Assembly: GCA_947463325.1 (NCBI GenBank)
Contig: CANHQT010000005.1
Coordinates: forward strand, 27,990-91,989
DNA: 64,000 nucleotides
Direction: 5' to 3'
Source: Sphingomonadaceae bacterium
GTDB lineage: Bacteria; Pseudomonadota; Alphaproteobacteria; Sphingomonadales; Sphingomonadaceae
How positions within the stretch are numbered: the first letter of the stretch is position 1; every line of letters starts with the position of its first letter. Below, in pieces: positions 27,330 to 35,482 of the stretch. A program made the translations under genes and the position numbers. A model generated the notes under the pieces. That model did no database searches. It was not told the DNA's origin and saw only the letters and a list, made by a program, of their open reading frames with translations.

Positions 27330-27911
27330 ATGAAACGTCTCGCCATCTACTGCGGCTCAGCCACCCCGGCTGATCCGATCTATGTTGAAACCGCCACCGC
27401 CGTCGGCACAGCACTCGCCGGTCGCGGTATCGGCGTCGTCTATGGCGGCGGGCGGCTCGGCCTGATGGGTGCGGTCGCGGATGCCGCGCTGGCCGCTGGC
27501 GGCGAAGTCATCGGCATCATTCCGGAGGCGCTGGTCGGCGCGGAGGTTGCGCATCGCGGCTGCACGGAGCTGCACGTCGTCCCCGGCATGCATGAGAGAA
27601 AGCGGCTGTTCACCGATCTCTCGGATGGCTTTGTGACCCTTCCCGGCGGTGTCGGCACCATGGACGAGCTGTGGGAAGCGATCAGCTGGGCCCAGCTTGG
27701 CTATCATGAAAAGCCGGTGGGCCTGCTCAATGTCGGCGGTTTTTATGACCATCTTGTCGCCTTCAACCGCCACATGGCAGAGGTCGGCTTCGTCCGTGCC
27801 GCGCATCAGGGCATCATGATCGTGCGCGATGATCTTGATGATCTGCTCGGCGCGATGGCTGCCTATGTCCCGCACAAGACCATCTTTGCGATGAAGGCGG
27901 AGGATTTGTGA
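27330..27911 (+). CDS. LOG-family protein (TIGR00730; cytokinin riboside 5'-monophosphate phosphoribohydrolase-like)
   Basis: LOG enzymes release the base from nucleoside monophosphates, including isopentenyl-AMP. The 193-residue protein has GRGIGVVYGGGRLGLMGAVA, MHERK (87-91) and the signature PGGVGTMDE (105-113). It therefore looks catalytically intact. Start ATG 27330 follows GGGGGAAAGG; an in-frame ATG at 27318 adds four residues. It sits between crtI and crtB, with a GTGA overlap into crtB, so it is a true member of the carotenoid operon. Its role there is unknown. Confidence 0.92.
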   Translation: MKRLAIYCGSATPADPIYVETATAVGTALAGRGIGVVYGGGRLGLMGAVADAALAAGGEVIGIIPEALVGAEVAHRGCTELHVVPGMHERKRLFTDLSDGFVTLPGGVGTMDELWEAISWAQLGYHEKPVGLLNVGGFYDHLVAFNRHMAEVGFVRAAHQGIMIVRDDLDDLLGAMAAYVPHKTIFAMKAEDL

Positions 27912-28852
27912 GCTTGGCCAGCCGCAATGATCTGGTCGCTTTTGCCAGCGCCAGCATTGCGCGTGGCTCGAAAAGCTTCGGTGCGGCGAGCAAGCTGTTC
28001 GATACCCGCACCCGCGAGCGCGCCTGGCTGCTCTACGCCTGGTGCCGCGCCTGCGATGACATTGCCGATGGTCAGGATCATGGCGGCGCGATGCACCCCA
28101 CCGATGCCGAGGCGCTGGAACGCGCAGCCCGCATCCGCACCCTCACCGATCTTGCCTTTGCCGGGCAAGAAACCGGGGAGCCGGCGTTCGATTGCCTTGC
28201 CGTCCTCAACGCCGAATGCCCCATTCCGCGCCGCTTTGCCGATGCCCTGATCGAAGGGTTTGATCGCGATGCTGCCGGCTGGCGCCCGCGTTCGGAGGCG
28301 GATCTGTTCAGCTATTGCTGGAATGTCGCCGGTGCTGTCGGCTGCATGATGGCGGTGGTGATGGGGGTTGATCCGGAGGATGAGGACACGCTCGATCGCG
28401 CCTGTGATCTCGGCCTTGCTTTCCAGCTTGCCAACATTGCGCGTGACGTGGCGGAGGATGCCGCCGCTGACCGCTGCTATCTGCCGATGGAATGGTTGGT
28501 GGAAATGGACATTCCGCCCGGCCAGCACATGCACCCTGCCTATCGTTCGCGCCTCGCGGTGATGGCGAAATGGCTGGCGGAATTTGTCGATCTTCATGAG
28601 GCGTCCGCCCGCATCGGCGCTGCGCGCCTGCCGTTCCGCGCACGCTGGGCAGTCTTGTCTGCTTCCGGCATCTATGGCGCGATTGCGGATAAGGTGCGCG
28701 AAGGCACCGACCATGCCTGGGACCATCGCGTCACGACATCGCGCTCGGAAAAGCTTGGCTTTGTCGCGGCCGCACTCGCCCGCAGCATCGTGCCCGAACG
28801 GCCTTCGCACGCCGCCCTGACCCGCGAAGGGCTGTGGACGCGGCCGCGCTGA
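27908..28852 (+). CDS. crtB: Phytoene synthase
   Basis: CrtB condenses two geranylgeranyl diphosphates to phytoene. The 314-residue protein has both Asp-rich motifs: CRACDDIADGQD (50-54) and LGLAFQLANIARDVAEDAA. It begins at GTG 27908, overlapping the LOG stop by four bases. Together with CrtI and CrtY it gives a path from GGPP to beta-carotene; crtE and hydroxylase genes are not in this window. Confidence 0.96.
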   Translation: MSLASRNDLVAFASASIARGSKSFGAASKLFDTRTRERAWLLYAWCRACDDIADGQDHGGAMHPTDAEALERAARIRTLTDLAFAGQETGEPAFDCLAVLNAECPIPRRFADALIEGFDRDAAGWRPRSEADLFSYCWNVAGAVGCMMAVVMGVDPEDEDTLDRACDLGLAFQLANIARDVAEDAAADRCYLPMEWLVEMDIPPGQHMHPAYRSRLAVMAKWLAEFVDLHEASARIGAARLPFRARWAVLSASGIYGAIADKVREGTDHAWDHRVTTSRSEKLGFVAAALARSIVPERPSHAALTREGLWTRPR

Positions 28853-28902
28853 TCCGCTGTCGCCCCCGCCCCAAACCAGACACGACTGACCAAGGCCTCG
28901 CC

Positions 28903-29466
28903 ATGAACCTGCTCGAACTGGTTGCCGTGACCTTGGGCGTCGCCAACATCGCCCTGCTGATCCGGCGGAGCATCTGGAACTACCCGTTCGGCATCGCGAT
29001 GGTGCTCCTCTATTTCGAGATATTCCGCGAAGCGCGCCTCTATTCGGACATGGTGCTCCAGCTCTTCTTCGTCGTCGTTCAGGCGTGGGGATGGTGGCAA
29101 TGGGCGCGGGCAGGCGGCCTCTCCGGCCCGGTCGCGGTCGAAAGGCAGGGCGCGCGCGAACGCTGGCTGTGGCCGCTCGGCGCGCTGCTGGCGACGCTCG
29201 TCTGGGGTACGGTGATGCACCGTTTCACCGATGCTGCCGCGCCCTGGTGGGATGCGGCTGTCGCCATGTTCAGCATTGGCGCGCAGATCCTGCTCGCCCG
29301 GCGCAAGCTCGAAAACTGGGTGTGGTGGATCGGCGTCAACATCATCGCCATCGGCCTATACTGGAGCCGTGATCTCCAGCTGACCGCCGGCCTCTACGCC
29401 CTCTTCCTCATCATGTGCATCATCGGCTTGCGCGAATGGCGCGAAGCGGAGAAAGCGGCGGCATGA
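28903..29466 (+). CDS. pnuC: PnuC-family vitamin B3 (nicotinamide riboside) transporter
   Basis: PnuC transports nicotinamide riboside across the inner membrane by facilitated diffusion driven by intracellular phosphorylation. The 187-residue protein has seven predicted membrane segments and the conserved SIWNYPFGIAMVLLYF (WNYPFG) and FFVVVQAWGWWQWAR motifs, with a later ENWVWWIGVN repeat. ATG 28903 follows CAAGG. It overlaps the kinase gene by four bases (ATGA), giving a transport-plus-trapping pair. Confidence 0.93.
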   Translation: MNLLELVAVTLGVANIALLIRRSIWNYPFGIAMVLLYFEIFREARLYSDMVLQLFFVVVQAWGWWQWARAGGLSGPVAVERQGARERWLWPLGALLATLVWGTVMHRFTDAAAPWWDAAVAMFSIGAQILLARRKLENWVWWIGVNIIAIGLYWSRDLQLTAGLYALFLIMCIIGLREWREAEKAAA

Positions 29467-30020
29467 TGGCCCATCGCGCTCCGCGCCTGATCTGCATCGC
29501 CGGGGCAGAAAGCACCGGCAAGAGCTGGCTCGCCCAGCGCCTTGCCGATCATCTCGGCTGCACGGCGGTGCGCGAATATGGCCGGGATTATTGCCTCGCC
29601 CATGGCAATGCGGTGTCGATGGACGAACTGGTCCACATCGGCCGCGAGCAGGAACGGCTTATTGCCGAGGCAATGGCCGCCGCCGCGCGCGCCGGTGATG
29701 CCTATGTCATTGCCGATACCGATGCGTTGGTGACAGCGGTGTGGGCGGACATGATGTACGGCTGGCGTGACCCCTGGTTTGCAGGTGATCGGATCGTTGC
29801 CGACTGTCATCTCGTCACTGCCAATGACATCGCCTGGGAACGTGATGCTATCCGCGTTTATGGCGCGGATGATGACCGGCAGCGCTTCCGCACCCTCCTG
29901 TTGGCCGAGATCGCGGCGCGCGGAGGCCATGCCATGGACATCAACGGCGAAGGCCCCGTCCGCTTCGCCAATGCCCTTGCCGCGATCCAGCGGTTGGAGC
30001 CCGCCTCAAGCTCGTGCTGA
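29463..30020 (+). CDS. NadR-type ribosylnicotinamide kinase (AAA family, kinase domain only)
   Basis: The 185-residue protein has a Walker A loop GAESTGKS (14-21), VREYGRDYC and DTDALVTAVW, which match the ribosylnicotinamide kinase domain of NadR. The helix-turn-helix and NMN adenylyltransferase domains of enterobacterial NadR are absent. It would phosphorylate incoming nicotinamide riboside to NMN, trapping it after PnuC transport. NMN would need an adenylyltransferase encoded elsewhere. Confidence 0.85.
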   Translation: MMAHRAPRLICIAGAESTGKSWLAQRLADHLGCTAVREYGRDYCLAHGNAVSMDELVHIGREQERLIAEAMAAAARAGDAYVIADTDALVTAVWADMMYGWRDPWFAGDRIVADCHLVTANDIAWERDAIRVYGADDDRQRFRTLLLAEIAARGGHAMDINGEGPVRFANALAAIQRLEPASSSC

Positions 30021-30051
30021 CACGGGCCGTTGACGCTGCTAACGGCGCGCC

Positions 30052-31869
30052 ATGACCGACTTGTCCCGCATCCGCAATTTCTCGATCATCGCGCATATTG
30101 ATCATGGCAAATCCACGCTCGCCGACCGTCTGATCCAGCAGACCGGTGGCCTCACCGCGCGCGAGATGACGAGCCAAGTGCTCGACAATATGGATATTGA
30201 GAAGGAACGCGGCATCACCATCAAGGCGCAGACCGTGCGCCTTTCCTACACCGCCAATGATGGCGAAACCTATCAGCTCAACCTGATGGATACGCCCGGC
30301 CACGTCGACTTCGCTTATGAAGTCAGCCGCAGCCTCGCCGCCTGCGAAGGCGCGCTGCTCGTCGTCGATGCGGCGCAAGGGGTGGAGGCGCAAACGCTCG
30401 CCAACGTCTATCAGTCGATCGAGCATGACCATGAGATTGTGCCGGTCATCAATAAGATCGATCTGCCTGCGGCGGATGTAGACAAGGTGAAGGCGGAGAT
30501 AGAGGACATCATCGGCCTGCCCGCTGATGACGCGGTGCTTGCCAGCGCCAAGTCCGGCATCGGCATTGCCGAAACGCTCGAAGCCATCGTCACCCGTATC
30601 CCCCCGCCAAAGGGTGACCGCGAAGCACCGCTCACCGCCATGCTCGTCGATAGCTGGTATGATCCCTATCTCGGCGTCGTCATCCTCGTCCGGGTGATCA
30701 ATGGCGTCATCAAAAAGGGTCAGCAGATCAAATTCATGCAGGCGGGCACCACCCACCTGATTGACCGTGTCGGCTGCATGACACCCAAGATCGAGCATCT
30801 GCCCGAACTGGGGCCGGGCGAAATCGGCTTCATCACCGCGCAGATCAAGGATGTCGCGCAGGCCCGCGTCGGTGACACCATCACCGATGCAAAGCGGCCC
30901 GCCGCCGCTCCTCTGCCGGGGTTCAAGGAAGTGCAGCCGGTCGTTTTCTGCGGCCTGTTCCCCACCGACGCCGCCGATTTTGAAAAGCTGCGTGAAAGCA
31001 TCAGCAAACTGCGCCTGAATGACGCCAGCTTCTCGTTCGAGATGGAAAGCTCGGCCGCATTGGGCTTCGGCTTCCGCTGCGGTTTCCTCGGCCTCCTGCA
31101 CCTCGAAATCATTCAGGAGCGGCTGACCCGCGAATATGATCTCGATCTCATCACCACCGCGCCGTCGGTGGTGTACAAGCTCAAGCTGGGCAAGACCAAG
31201 AATGAGGACGCCCGCGACCTCGAACTGCATAACCCGGCCGACATGCCCGATCCGGTGCGCATCCTGGAGATTGAGGAGCCGTGGATCGAGGCGACCATCT
31301 ATTGCCCCGACGAATATCTCGGCTCGATCCTGAAACTGTGTCAGGACCGGCGCGGCATCCAGAAACAGCTGACCTATGTCGGCGGCCGGGCGCAGGTCGT
31401 CTATGAACTGCCGCTCAACGAAGTGGTGTTCGATTTCTACGACCGTCTGAAATCCATCAGCCGGGGCTATGCCAGCTTCGATTACCACCAGATCGGCCAC
31501 CGCCCGGGCGACCTTGTGAAGATGAGCATCCTCGTCAACAACGAACCGGTCGATGCCCTGTCCATGATTGTCCACCGTGGCAGCGCCGAAAGCCGCGGTC
31601 GCGGCATGTGCGAACGGCTCAAGGATCTGATCCCCCGCCACCTCTTCAAAATCCCGGTCCAGGCCGCGATCGGCGGCAAGGTGATCGCCCGCGAAACCAT
31701 CGCCGCCATGCGCAAGGATGTGACCGCCAAATGCTATGGCGGGGACATCACCCGAAAGAAAAAGCTCCTCGAAAAGCAGAAAGAGGGCAAAAAGAAGATG
31801 CGCGAATACGGCAGCGTCCAAATCCCGCAGGAAGCCTTCATCGCCGCGCTCAGGATGGGGGAGGAGTGA
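30052..31869 (+). CDS. lepA: Translation elongation factor 4 (LepA)
   Basis: LepA is a ribosome-associated GTPase affecting initiation and back-translocation. The 605-residue protein has G1 [10 protein letters not shown]2 RGITIK, G3 DTPGHVDF and G4 NKIDLPAA. The EF4-specific C-terminus ends [19 protein letters not shown]. It is full length. The thioesterase gene begins on the last base of its stop codon. Confidence 0.97.
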   Translation: MTDLSRIRNFSIIAHIDHGKSTLADRLIQQTGGLTAREMTSQVLDNMDIEKERGITIKAQTVRLSYTANDGETYQLNLMDTPGHVDFAYEVSRSLAACEGALLVVDAAQGVEAQTLANVYQSIEHDHEIVPVINKIDLPAADVDKVKAEIEDIIGLPADDAVLASAKSGIGIAETLEAIVTRIPPPKGDREAPLTAMLVDSWYDPYLGVVILVRVINGVIKKGQQIKFMQAGTTHLIDRVGCMTPKIEHLPELGPGEIGFITAQIKDVAQARVGDTITDAKRPAAAPLPGFKEVQPVVFCGLFPTDAADFEKLRESISKLRLNDASFSFEMESSAALGFGFRCGFLGLLHLEIIQERLTREYDLDLITTAPSVVYKLKLGKTKNEDARDLELHNPADMPDPVRILEIEEPWIEATIYCPDEYLGSILKLCQDRRGIQKQLTYVGGRAQVVYELPLNEVVFDFYDRLKSISRGYASFDYHQIGHRPGDLVKMSILVNNEPVDALSMIVHRGSAESRGRGMCERLKDLIPRHLFKIPVQAAIGGKVIARETIAAMRKDVTAKCYGGDITRKKKLLEKQKEGKKKMREYGSVQIPQEAFIAALRMGEE

Positions 31870-32306
31870 TGGCGGACGCACCCAACCCCATTCCCCCGTC
31901 CGACCTTTCCGAAACGCTTGGCCTTGTGCGGGTGGTGGAGATGGACCCGGCCGGGCGGGCGCGGATCGAGTATCGGGCGGGCGCGCACATGTGCCATTCG
32001 GGCGGGGTGGTGCAGGGCGGGTTCGTCACCGGCTGGATCGATGCGGCGATGGCGCATGCCGCGATCGCCATGGCGGGGCCGGATGTCGTTCCCATGTCGC
32101 TGGAACTCAAGGTCAGTTTCTTTGCGCCCGCCCGCCCCGGCGTGCTGACAGCAGAGGCTTGGGTTGAAAAGCGCGGCCGCTCGACCTGCTTTTTCGAAGG
32201 TCGCCTGCTCGACGCGGAGGGACGCATACTCGCCAAGGCGAGCTCGACGCTGATGCTCGCGGATCGTGCGCGGGTGGAAAGCGCATCGGCCGCCGCGCGG
32301 GGATGA
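31869..32306 (+). CDS. PaaI-family hotdog-fold thioesterase
   Basis: The 145-residue protein has the hotdog pattern HMCHSGGVVQGGFVTGWIDAAMAHA, SLELKVSFFAPARPG and AKASSTLMLA. PaaI-type thioesterases cleave acyl- or aryl-CoA. The catalytic Asp of the HGG.xxxxD helix is present as GWIDAAM. It overlaps lepA by one base. Two fatty-acid-like genes (SDR and MaoC) follow after about 106 bases, so a role in acyl-CoA metabolism is plausible. Confidence 0.85.
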   Translation: MADAPNPIPPSDLSETLGLVRVVEMDPAGRARIEYRAGAHMCHSGGVVQGGFVTGWIDAAMAHAAIAMAGPDVVPMSLELKVSFFAPARPGVLTAEAWVEKRGRSTCFFEGRLLDAEGRILAKASSTLMLADRARVESASAAARG

Positions 32307-32412
32307 CGCATGCGGTCGCGCGTCGCTTGACCGGCACTGCATTTGCGAACAGTCCTGCAACGGCCCATCGCCATGCACCAGCATGGCCTTGCACCAGAGA
32401 GGGAGTAGCCGA

Positions 32413-33195
32413 ATGACCCGCCCGACTTATGATTTCAGCGGCAAGAATGTGTTCGTCTTCGGCGGCACCAGCGGAATCAACCTCGGCATTGCGCATGGTT
32501 TTGCGCGCGCCGGCGCCAACCTTTCGGTCGCCAGCCGCAATCCGGACAAGGTCGCCGCGGCGAAGGATGCATTGAGCCACACCCACCCGGCACTCGGCTT
32601 CGCGCTCGACGTGCGGGATTGGGATGCGGTGAAGGCTGCGGTCGACGCGCATGTTGCGGAACGCGGCAGCATCGACATCCTCATTTCCGGTGCTGCCGGC
32701 AATTTCCCGGCGCCCGCCACCGCGATCAGTTCCAAGGGTTTTCGTACCGTCACGGATATCGACACGCTCGGCACCTGGCACGTCATGCGCGCCGCTTATG
32801 ATGCACTCACCAAACCGGGCGCGAGCATCATCAACATTTCCGCAGCCCAAGCCTGGATCGCCATGCCGCTGCAGGTGCATGTGTGCGCCGCCAAGGCCGG
32901 GGTCGACATGATCACCCGCTGCCTCGCGATGGAATGGGGGCGTGATGGCATCCGCATCAATTCGGTCGCGCCCGGCCCGATCGCGGGGACAGAAGGGATG
33001 GCCCGCCTCGCTCCCACGCCGGAGGCCGAAGCGCGCGTCAACGCCGGCGTTCCGTTGGGCCGCATGGGCACGGTGGACGAGATTGCCGACGCCTGCATGT
33101 TCCTCTCCAGCGATGCCGCGCGCTACATTTCGGGCGCGGTCATCCCCGTTGACGGCGGCTCGACCGCCGGCCGGATGCTTTCAGGGCTCAGCTGA
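32413..33195 (+). CDS. SDR oxidoreductase resembling 2,4-dienoyl-CoA reductase (DECR2 type)
   Basis: The 260-residue protein has a Rossmann start (VFVFGGTSGINLGIAHGFA), ILISGAAGNFPAPA and INSVAPGPIAGTEGMARL. The usual catalytic YxxxK is absent: Lys161 is kept (VCAAK) but position 157 is Val. This, with LQVHVCAAKAGVDMITR and PGPIAGTEG, matches peroxisomal 2,4-dienoyl-CoA reductase, which also lacks that Tyr. Dienoyl-CoA reduction in beta-oxidation of unsaturated acids is therefore likely. GGGAG precedes ATG. Its stop overlaps the MaoC start by one base. Confidence 0.85.
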   Translation: MTRPTYDFSGKNVFVFGGTSGINLGIAHGFARAGANLSVASRNPDKVAAAKDALSHTHPALGFALDVRDWDAVKAAVDAHVAERGSIDILISGAAGNFPAPATAISSKGFRTVTDIDTLGTWHVMRAAYDALTKPGASIINISAAQAWIAMPLQVHVCAAKAGVDMITRCLAMEWGRDGIRINSVAPGPIAGTEGMARLAPTPEAEARVNAGVPLGRMGTVDEIADACMFLSSDAARYISGAVIPVDGGSTAGRMLSGLS

Positions 33196-33644
33196 TGGCC
33201 GGGCGCTTTTTCGATGACTGGACGGTGGGTGACCGGATCGAGCATGAGATCCGCCGCACCGTGACGGAGACGGACAATCTCCTCTTCTCGGTGATGACCC
33301 ACAATCCCCAGCCGTTGCACATCGATGCGGAGGCCGCACGGGATAGCGAGTTCGGCCAGATCCTCGTCAACGGCACTTATACTTTCGCGCTGATGGTCGG
33401 CCTCTCGGTCGGCGATACCACGCTCGGCACGCTCGTCGCCAATCTGGGCTATGACAGGCTGGTGATGCCCAAGCCGGTGTTTATCGGCGATACGATGCGC
33501 GCGACGAGCGAGGTGATCGCGCTCAAGGAATCACAGTCCCGCCCGAACGCCGGGATCGTCACCTTCCGCCACGAACTGATCAACCAGCGCGGCGAAACCG
33601 TCTGCGCCTGCGAACGCTCCGCGCTGGTAAAGCGGCGGGCCTAA
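33195..33644 (+). CDS. MaoC-family (R)-specific enoyl-CoA hydratase-like protein
   Basis: The 149-residue protein has the MaoC hotdog pattern: VTETDNLLFSVMTHNPQPLH (Asp/His hydratase motif), FGQILVNGTYTFALMVGLSV and FIGDTMRATSEVIALKES. MaoC hydratases add water to enoyl-CoA or mesaconyl-CoA. It is translationally coupled to the SDR upstream and probably acts in the same acyl-CoA pathway. It ends 9 bases from the convergent peroxiredoxin gene. Confidence 0.88.
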   Translation: MAGRFFDDWTVGDRIEHEIRRTVTETDNLLFSVMTHNPQPLHIDAEAARDSEFGQILVNGTYTFALMVGLSVGDTTLGTLVANLGYDRLVMPKPVFIGDTMRATSEVIALKESQSRPNAGIVTFRHELINQRGETVCACERSALVKRRA

Positions 33645-33653
33645 CAGTCTGGC

Positions 33654-34199
33654 TTAGCGCCGGGCGGCGCGCAGCCGCTGCACGGCCGCCAGCGTTTCGC
33701 GGACATGGTCATTGGGGTTCATGTCGTCATGGACATGGGCGATACGCCCGTCGGTTCCGATGACATAGCTGGTCCGCCGGCTCATCCCTTCGCGCAGCAC
33801 CACATCATATTGCGCGATCAGATTGCTGCTCGCCGAAGCCATGGGGAAAGCGCCGCGGCATTCCTGCGTCGAAAAACGCTCCAGCGTATCGACGTCATCC
33901 ATCGATATGCCGATCACCGTCGCGCCCGCTGCTCGGAACTGGGGTATCGCCTCGGCAAAGGCGCGGCTTTCGATGGTGCAGCCGGACGTGAAGGCACGCG
34001 GAAAGAAATAGATCACCACCGGTCCGCGCCGCAGCAGCCGGTCGAGCGAGACGGTGAGGCGGCGTCCGCCTTGCGCTGCGGGCAGGGTGAATGTCGGCGC
34101 GCGGGCGCCCTGTTCCAGCGCCGCCAGTGCCGGCGCGGCGGGCATTCCCGCCAGCGATAGCGCGGATATGGCAAGGGCGGCGGCAAAGATCGGACGCAT
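33654..34199 (-). CDS. Exported peroxiredoxin (AhpC/TSA family)
   Basis: The 181-residue protein has a signal peptide (residues 1 to about 26, APALAA) and a thioredoxin-fold peroxidase domain. The active site is FPRAFTSGCTIESRAF, giving PxxxTxxC with the peroxidatic Cys; a later Cys in TQECRGAF may resolve it. It would reduce peroxides in the periplasm. Start ATG 34199 follows AGGAGGGG at good spacing; the frame extends upstream without any sensible start. Confidence 0.88.
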   Translation of the reverse strand: MRPIFAAALAISALSLAGMPAAPALAALEQGARAPTFTLPAAQGGRRLTVSLDRLLRRGPVVIYFFPRAFTSGCTIESRAFAEAIPQFRAAGATVIGISMDDVDTLERFSTQECRGAFPMASASSNLIAQYDVVLREGMSRRTSYVIGTDGRIAHVHDDMNPNDHVRETLAAVQRLRAARR

Positions 34200-34278
34200 G
34201 ACAGGACCCCTCCTCAAGAGCAGCTTGGCCCATAGCGCATCACGGCCACCTTGTCGAAGCGCCGCCTCGTGCAGAGGG

Positions 34279-35067
34279 TCAGAATACCGGTTCTTCGCCC
34301 GGCCCCGGCGGCATGGTCTTGACCTCGCCATGCAGGCCGCACTCGGTCTTGTCCCAGCCACGCCAGCGCCCGGCTCGCGGGTCTTCGCCCGGCTGCACCT
34401 TGGATGTGCAGGGCGCGCAGCCGATGGAAGGATAGCCTTGTGCCACCAGTGGATGCGGCGGCAGCGCGCGCGCATCCATGTGCGCGGCAATGTCCGCCAC
34501 CGTCCAGCGCGCCAGCGGATTGACCTTGATCCGGCCGGTCGCGTTCTCCAGCTCGAACATCGGCAGGTTGGCCCGGGTGGATGACTGAAAGGCCTTGCGG
34601 CCGGAAATTGTCGCGTCAAACGGCGCAAGCGCAGCTTCCAGCGGGCGCACTTTGCGCAGGTCGCAGCAGCCGTCAGGATCGAATGACCAGCGCAGCCCCT
34701 TGTCGTCGCGCGCGGCAATTTCGCCCGCGTCGGGATGCAGGGTGACGAGGTTGGTTAGGCCCAGCCGTTCGATCAGAAGGTCGCGATAGGCCAGCGTTTC
34801 CGGGAAATGCTTGCCGGTATCGAGGAAGAATATGGCGGCAGCCGGATCGACCCCTGCCACCAGATCGAGCAGGACCGCACTCTCTGCACCGAAGGAGGAA
34901 ACGAGCGCGACGTCACCGGCGATCTTCTCACACAACACTGCCTTCAACAGCTCGGCAGTATCGGCGCCACGGTAGAAATTGTTGAGGCGGATGATGTCGT
35001 GCGCGCCCGCCCGCGGGCCAATGCTGATGCGGTCGCGGGTCCGGCTCTCGCGCGTCTTAACCGCCAT
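34279..35067 (-). CDS. cysH: Assimilatory adenylyl-sulfate reductase (Fe-S type CysH)
   Basis: CysH reduces adenylyl sulfate to sulfite with thioredoxin. The 262-residue protein has SSFGAESAVLLDLVA (nucleotide loop), DTGKHFPETL, a Cys-Cys pair in DPDGCCDLRKVRPL, CAPC near residue 220, and the catalytic ECGLHG. The CC...CxxC set ligates a 4Fe-4S cluster, which marks APS rather than PAPS reductases. It starts at ATG 35067, overlapping DUF934 by 11 bases, the last gene of the sulfur block. Confidence 0.93.
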   Translation of the reverse strand: MAVKTRESRTRDRISIGPRAGAHDIIRLNNFYRGADTAELLKAVLCEKIAGDVALVSSFGAESAVLLDLVAGVDPAAAIFFLDTGKHFPETLAYRDLLIERLGLTNLVTLHPDAGEIAARDDKGLRWSFDPDGCCDLRKVRPLEAALAPFDATISGRKAFQSSTRANLPMFELENATGRIKVNPLARWTVADIAAHMDARALPPHPLVAQGYPSIGCAPCTSKVQPGEDPRAGRWRGWDKTECGLHGEVKTMPPGPGEEPVF

Positions 35068-35482
35068 GGCGCAGCTTCCACACCGGCACCGCGCCATCGG
35101 CGGCGGGCTGGTAGACATGGGCAAAACGCTCCAGCGCCCGCTCCACTGCCGCCATATCGAGCGGCCGTGCGGGCGCGAAACTGTCAAACCCGCAGCGGCG
35201 CATAAAGCCGATCTGGTCGACCAGTACGTCGCCCTCGGCGCGCAGTTCGCCGGCATAGCCCGCTTCGCGCAGGATGCGTGCGGAGGAATAACCGCGTCCG
35301 TCCCGGAACTTGGGGAAGGCGATTTCGATCAGCGCGATGCGATCGAGATGCGGCAGCAACGCACGCGGCTCGTCATCCGGCTCAAGCCGGACAGCGGTCG
35401 CGTTTGACTGGTCGAGGAAGGCATCGAGCGTCACCGCCGGCTGCTCGGGTGCCTCATCGGTGCGGAAACGCAGCTCAACCAT
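35057..35482 (-). CDS. DUF934 family protein (sulfur assimilation cluster)
   Basis: The 141-residue protein contains ALIEIAFPKFRDGRGYSSARILREAGYAGEL, the DUF934 core. It has no known activity but is repeatedly encoded between sulfite reductase and CysH in alphaproteobacteria. Its ATG overlaps the cysI stop by 8 bases. Confidence 0.88.
   Translation of the reverse strand: MVELRFRTDEAPEQPAVTLDAFLDQSNATAVRLEPDDEPRALLPHLDRIALIEIAFPKFRDGRGYSSARILREAGYAGELRAEGDVLVDQIGFMRRCGFDSFAPARPLDMAAVERALERFAHVYQPAADGAVPVWKLRHGG

Noticed and set aside
28853..28902. Possible riboswitch before pnuC
   Set aside because: The 50-base gap after crtB is too short for a known NAD-responsive riboswitch and shows no recognisable fold.
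29941..31881. A 646-residue minus-strand frame opposite lepA
   Set aside because: It is the antisense mirror of lepA, a conserved gene of full length; no motif supports it.
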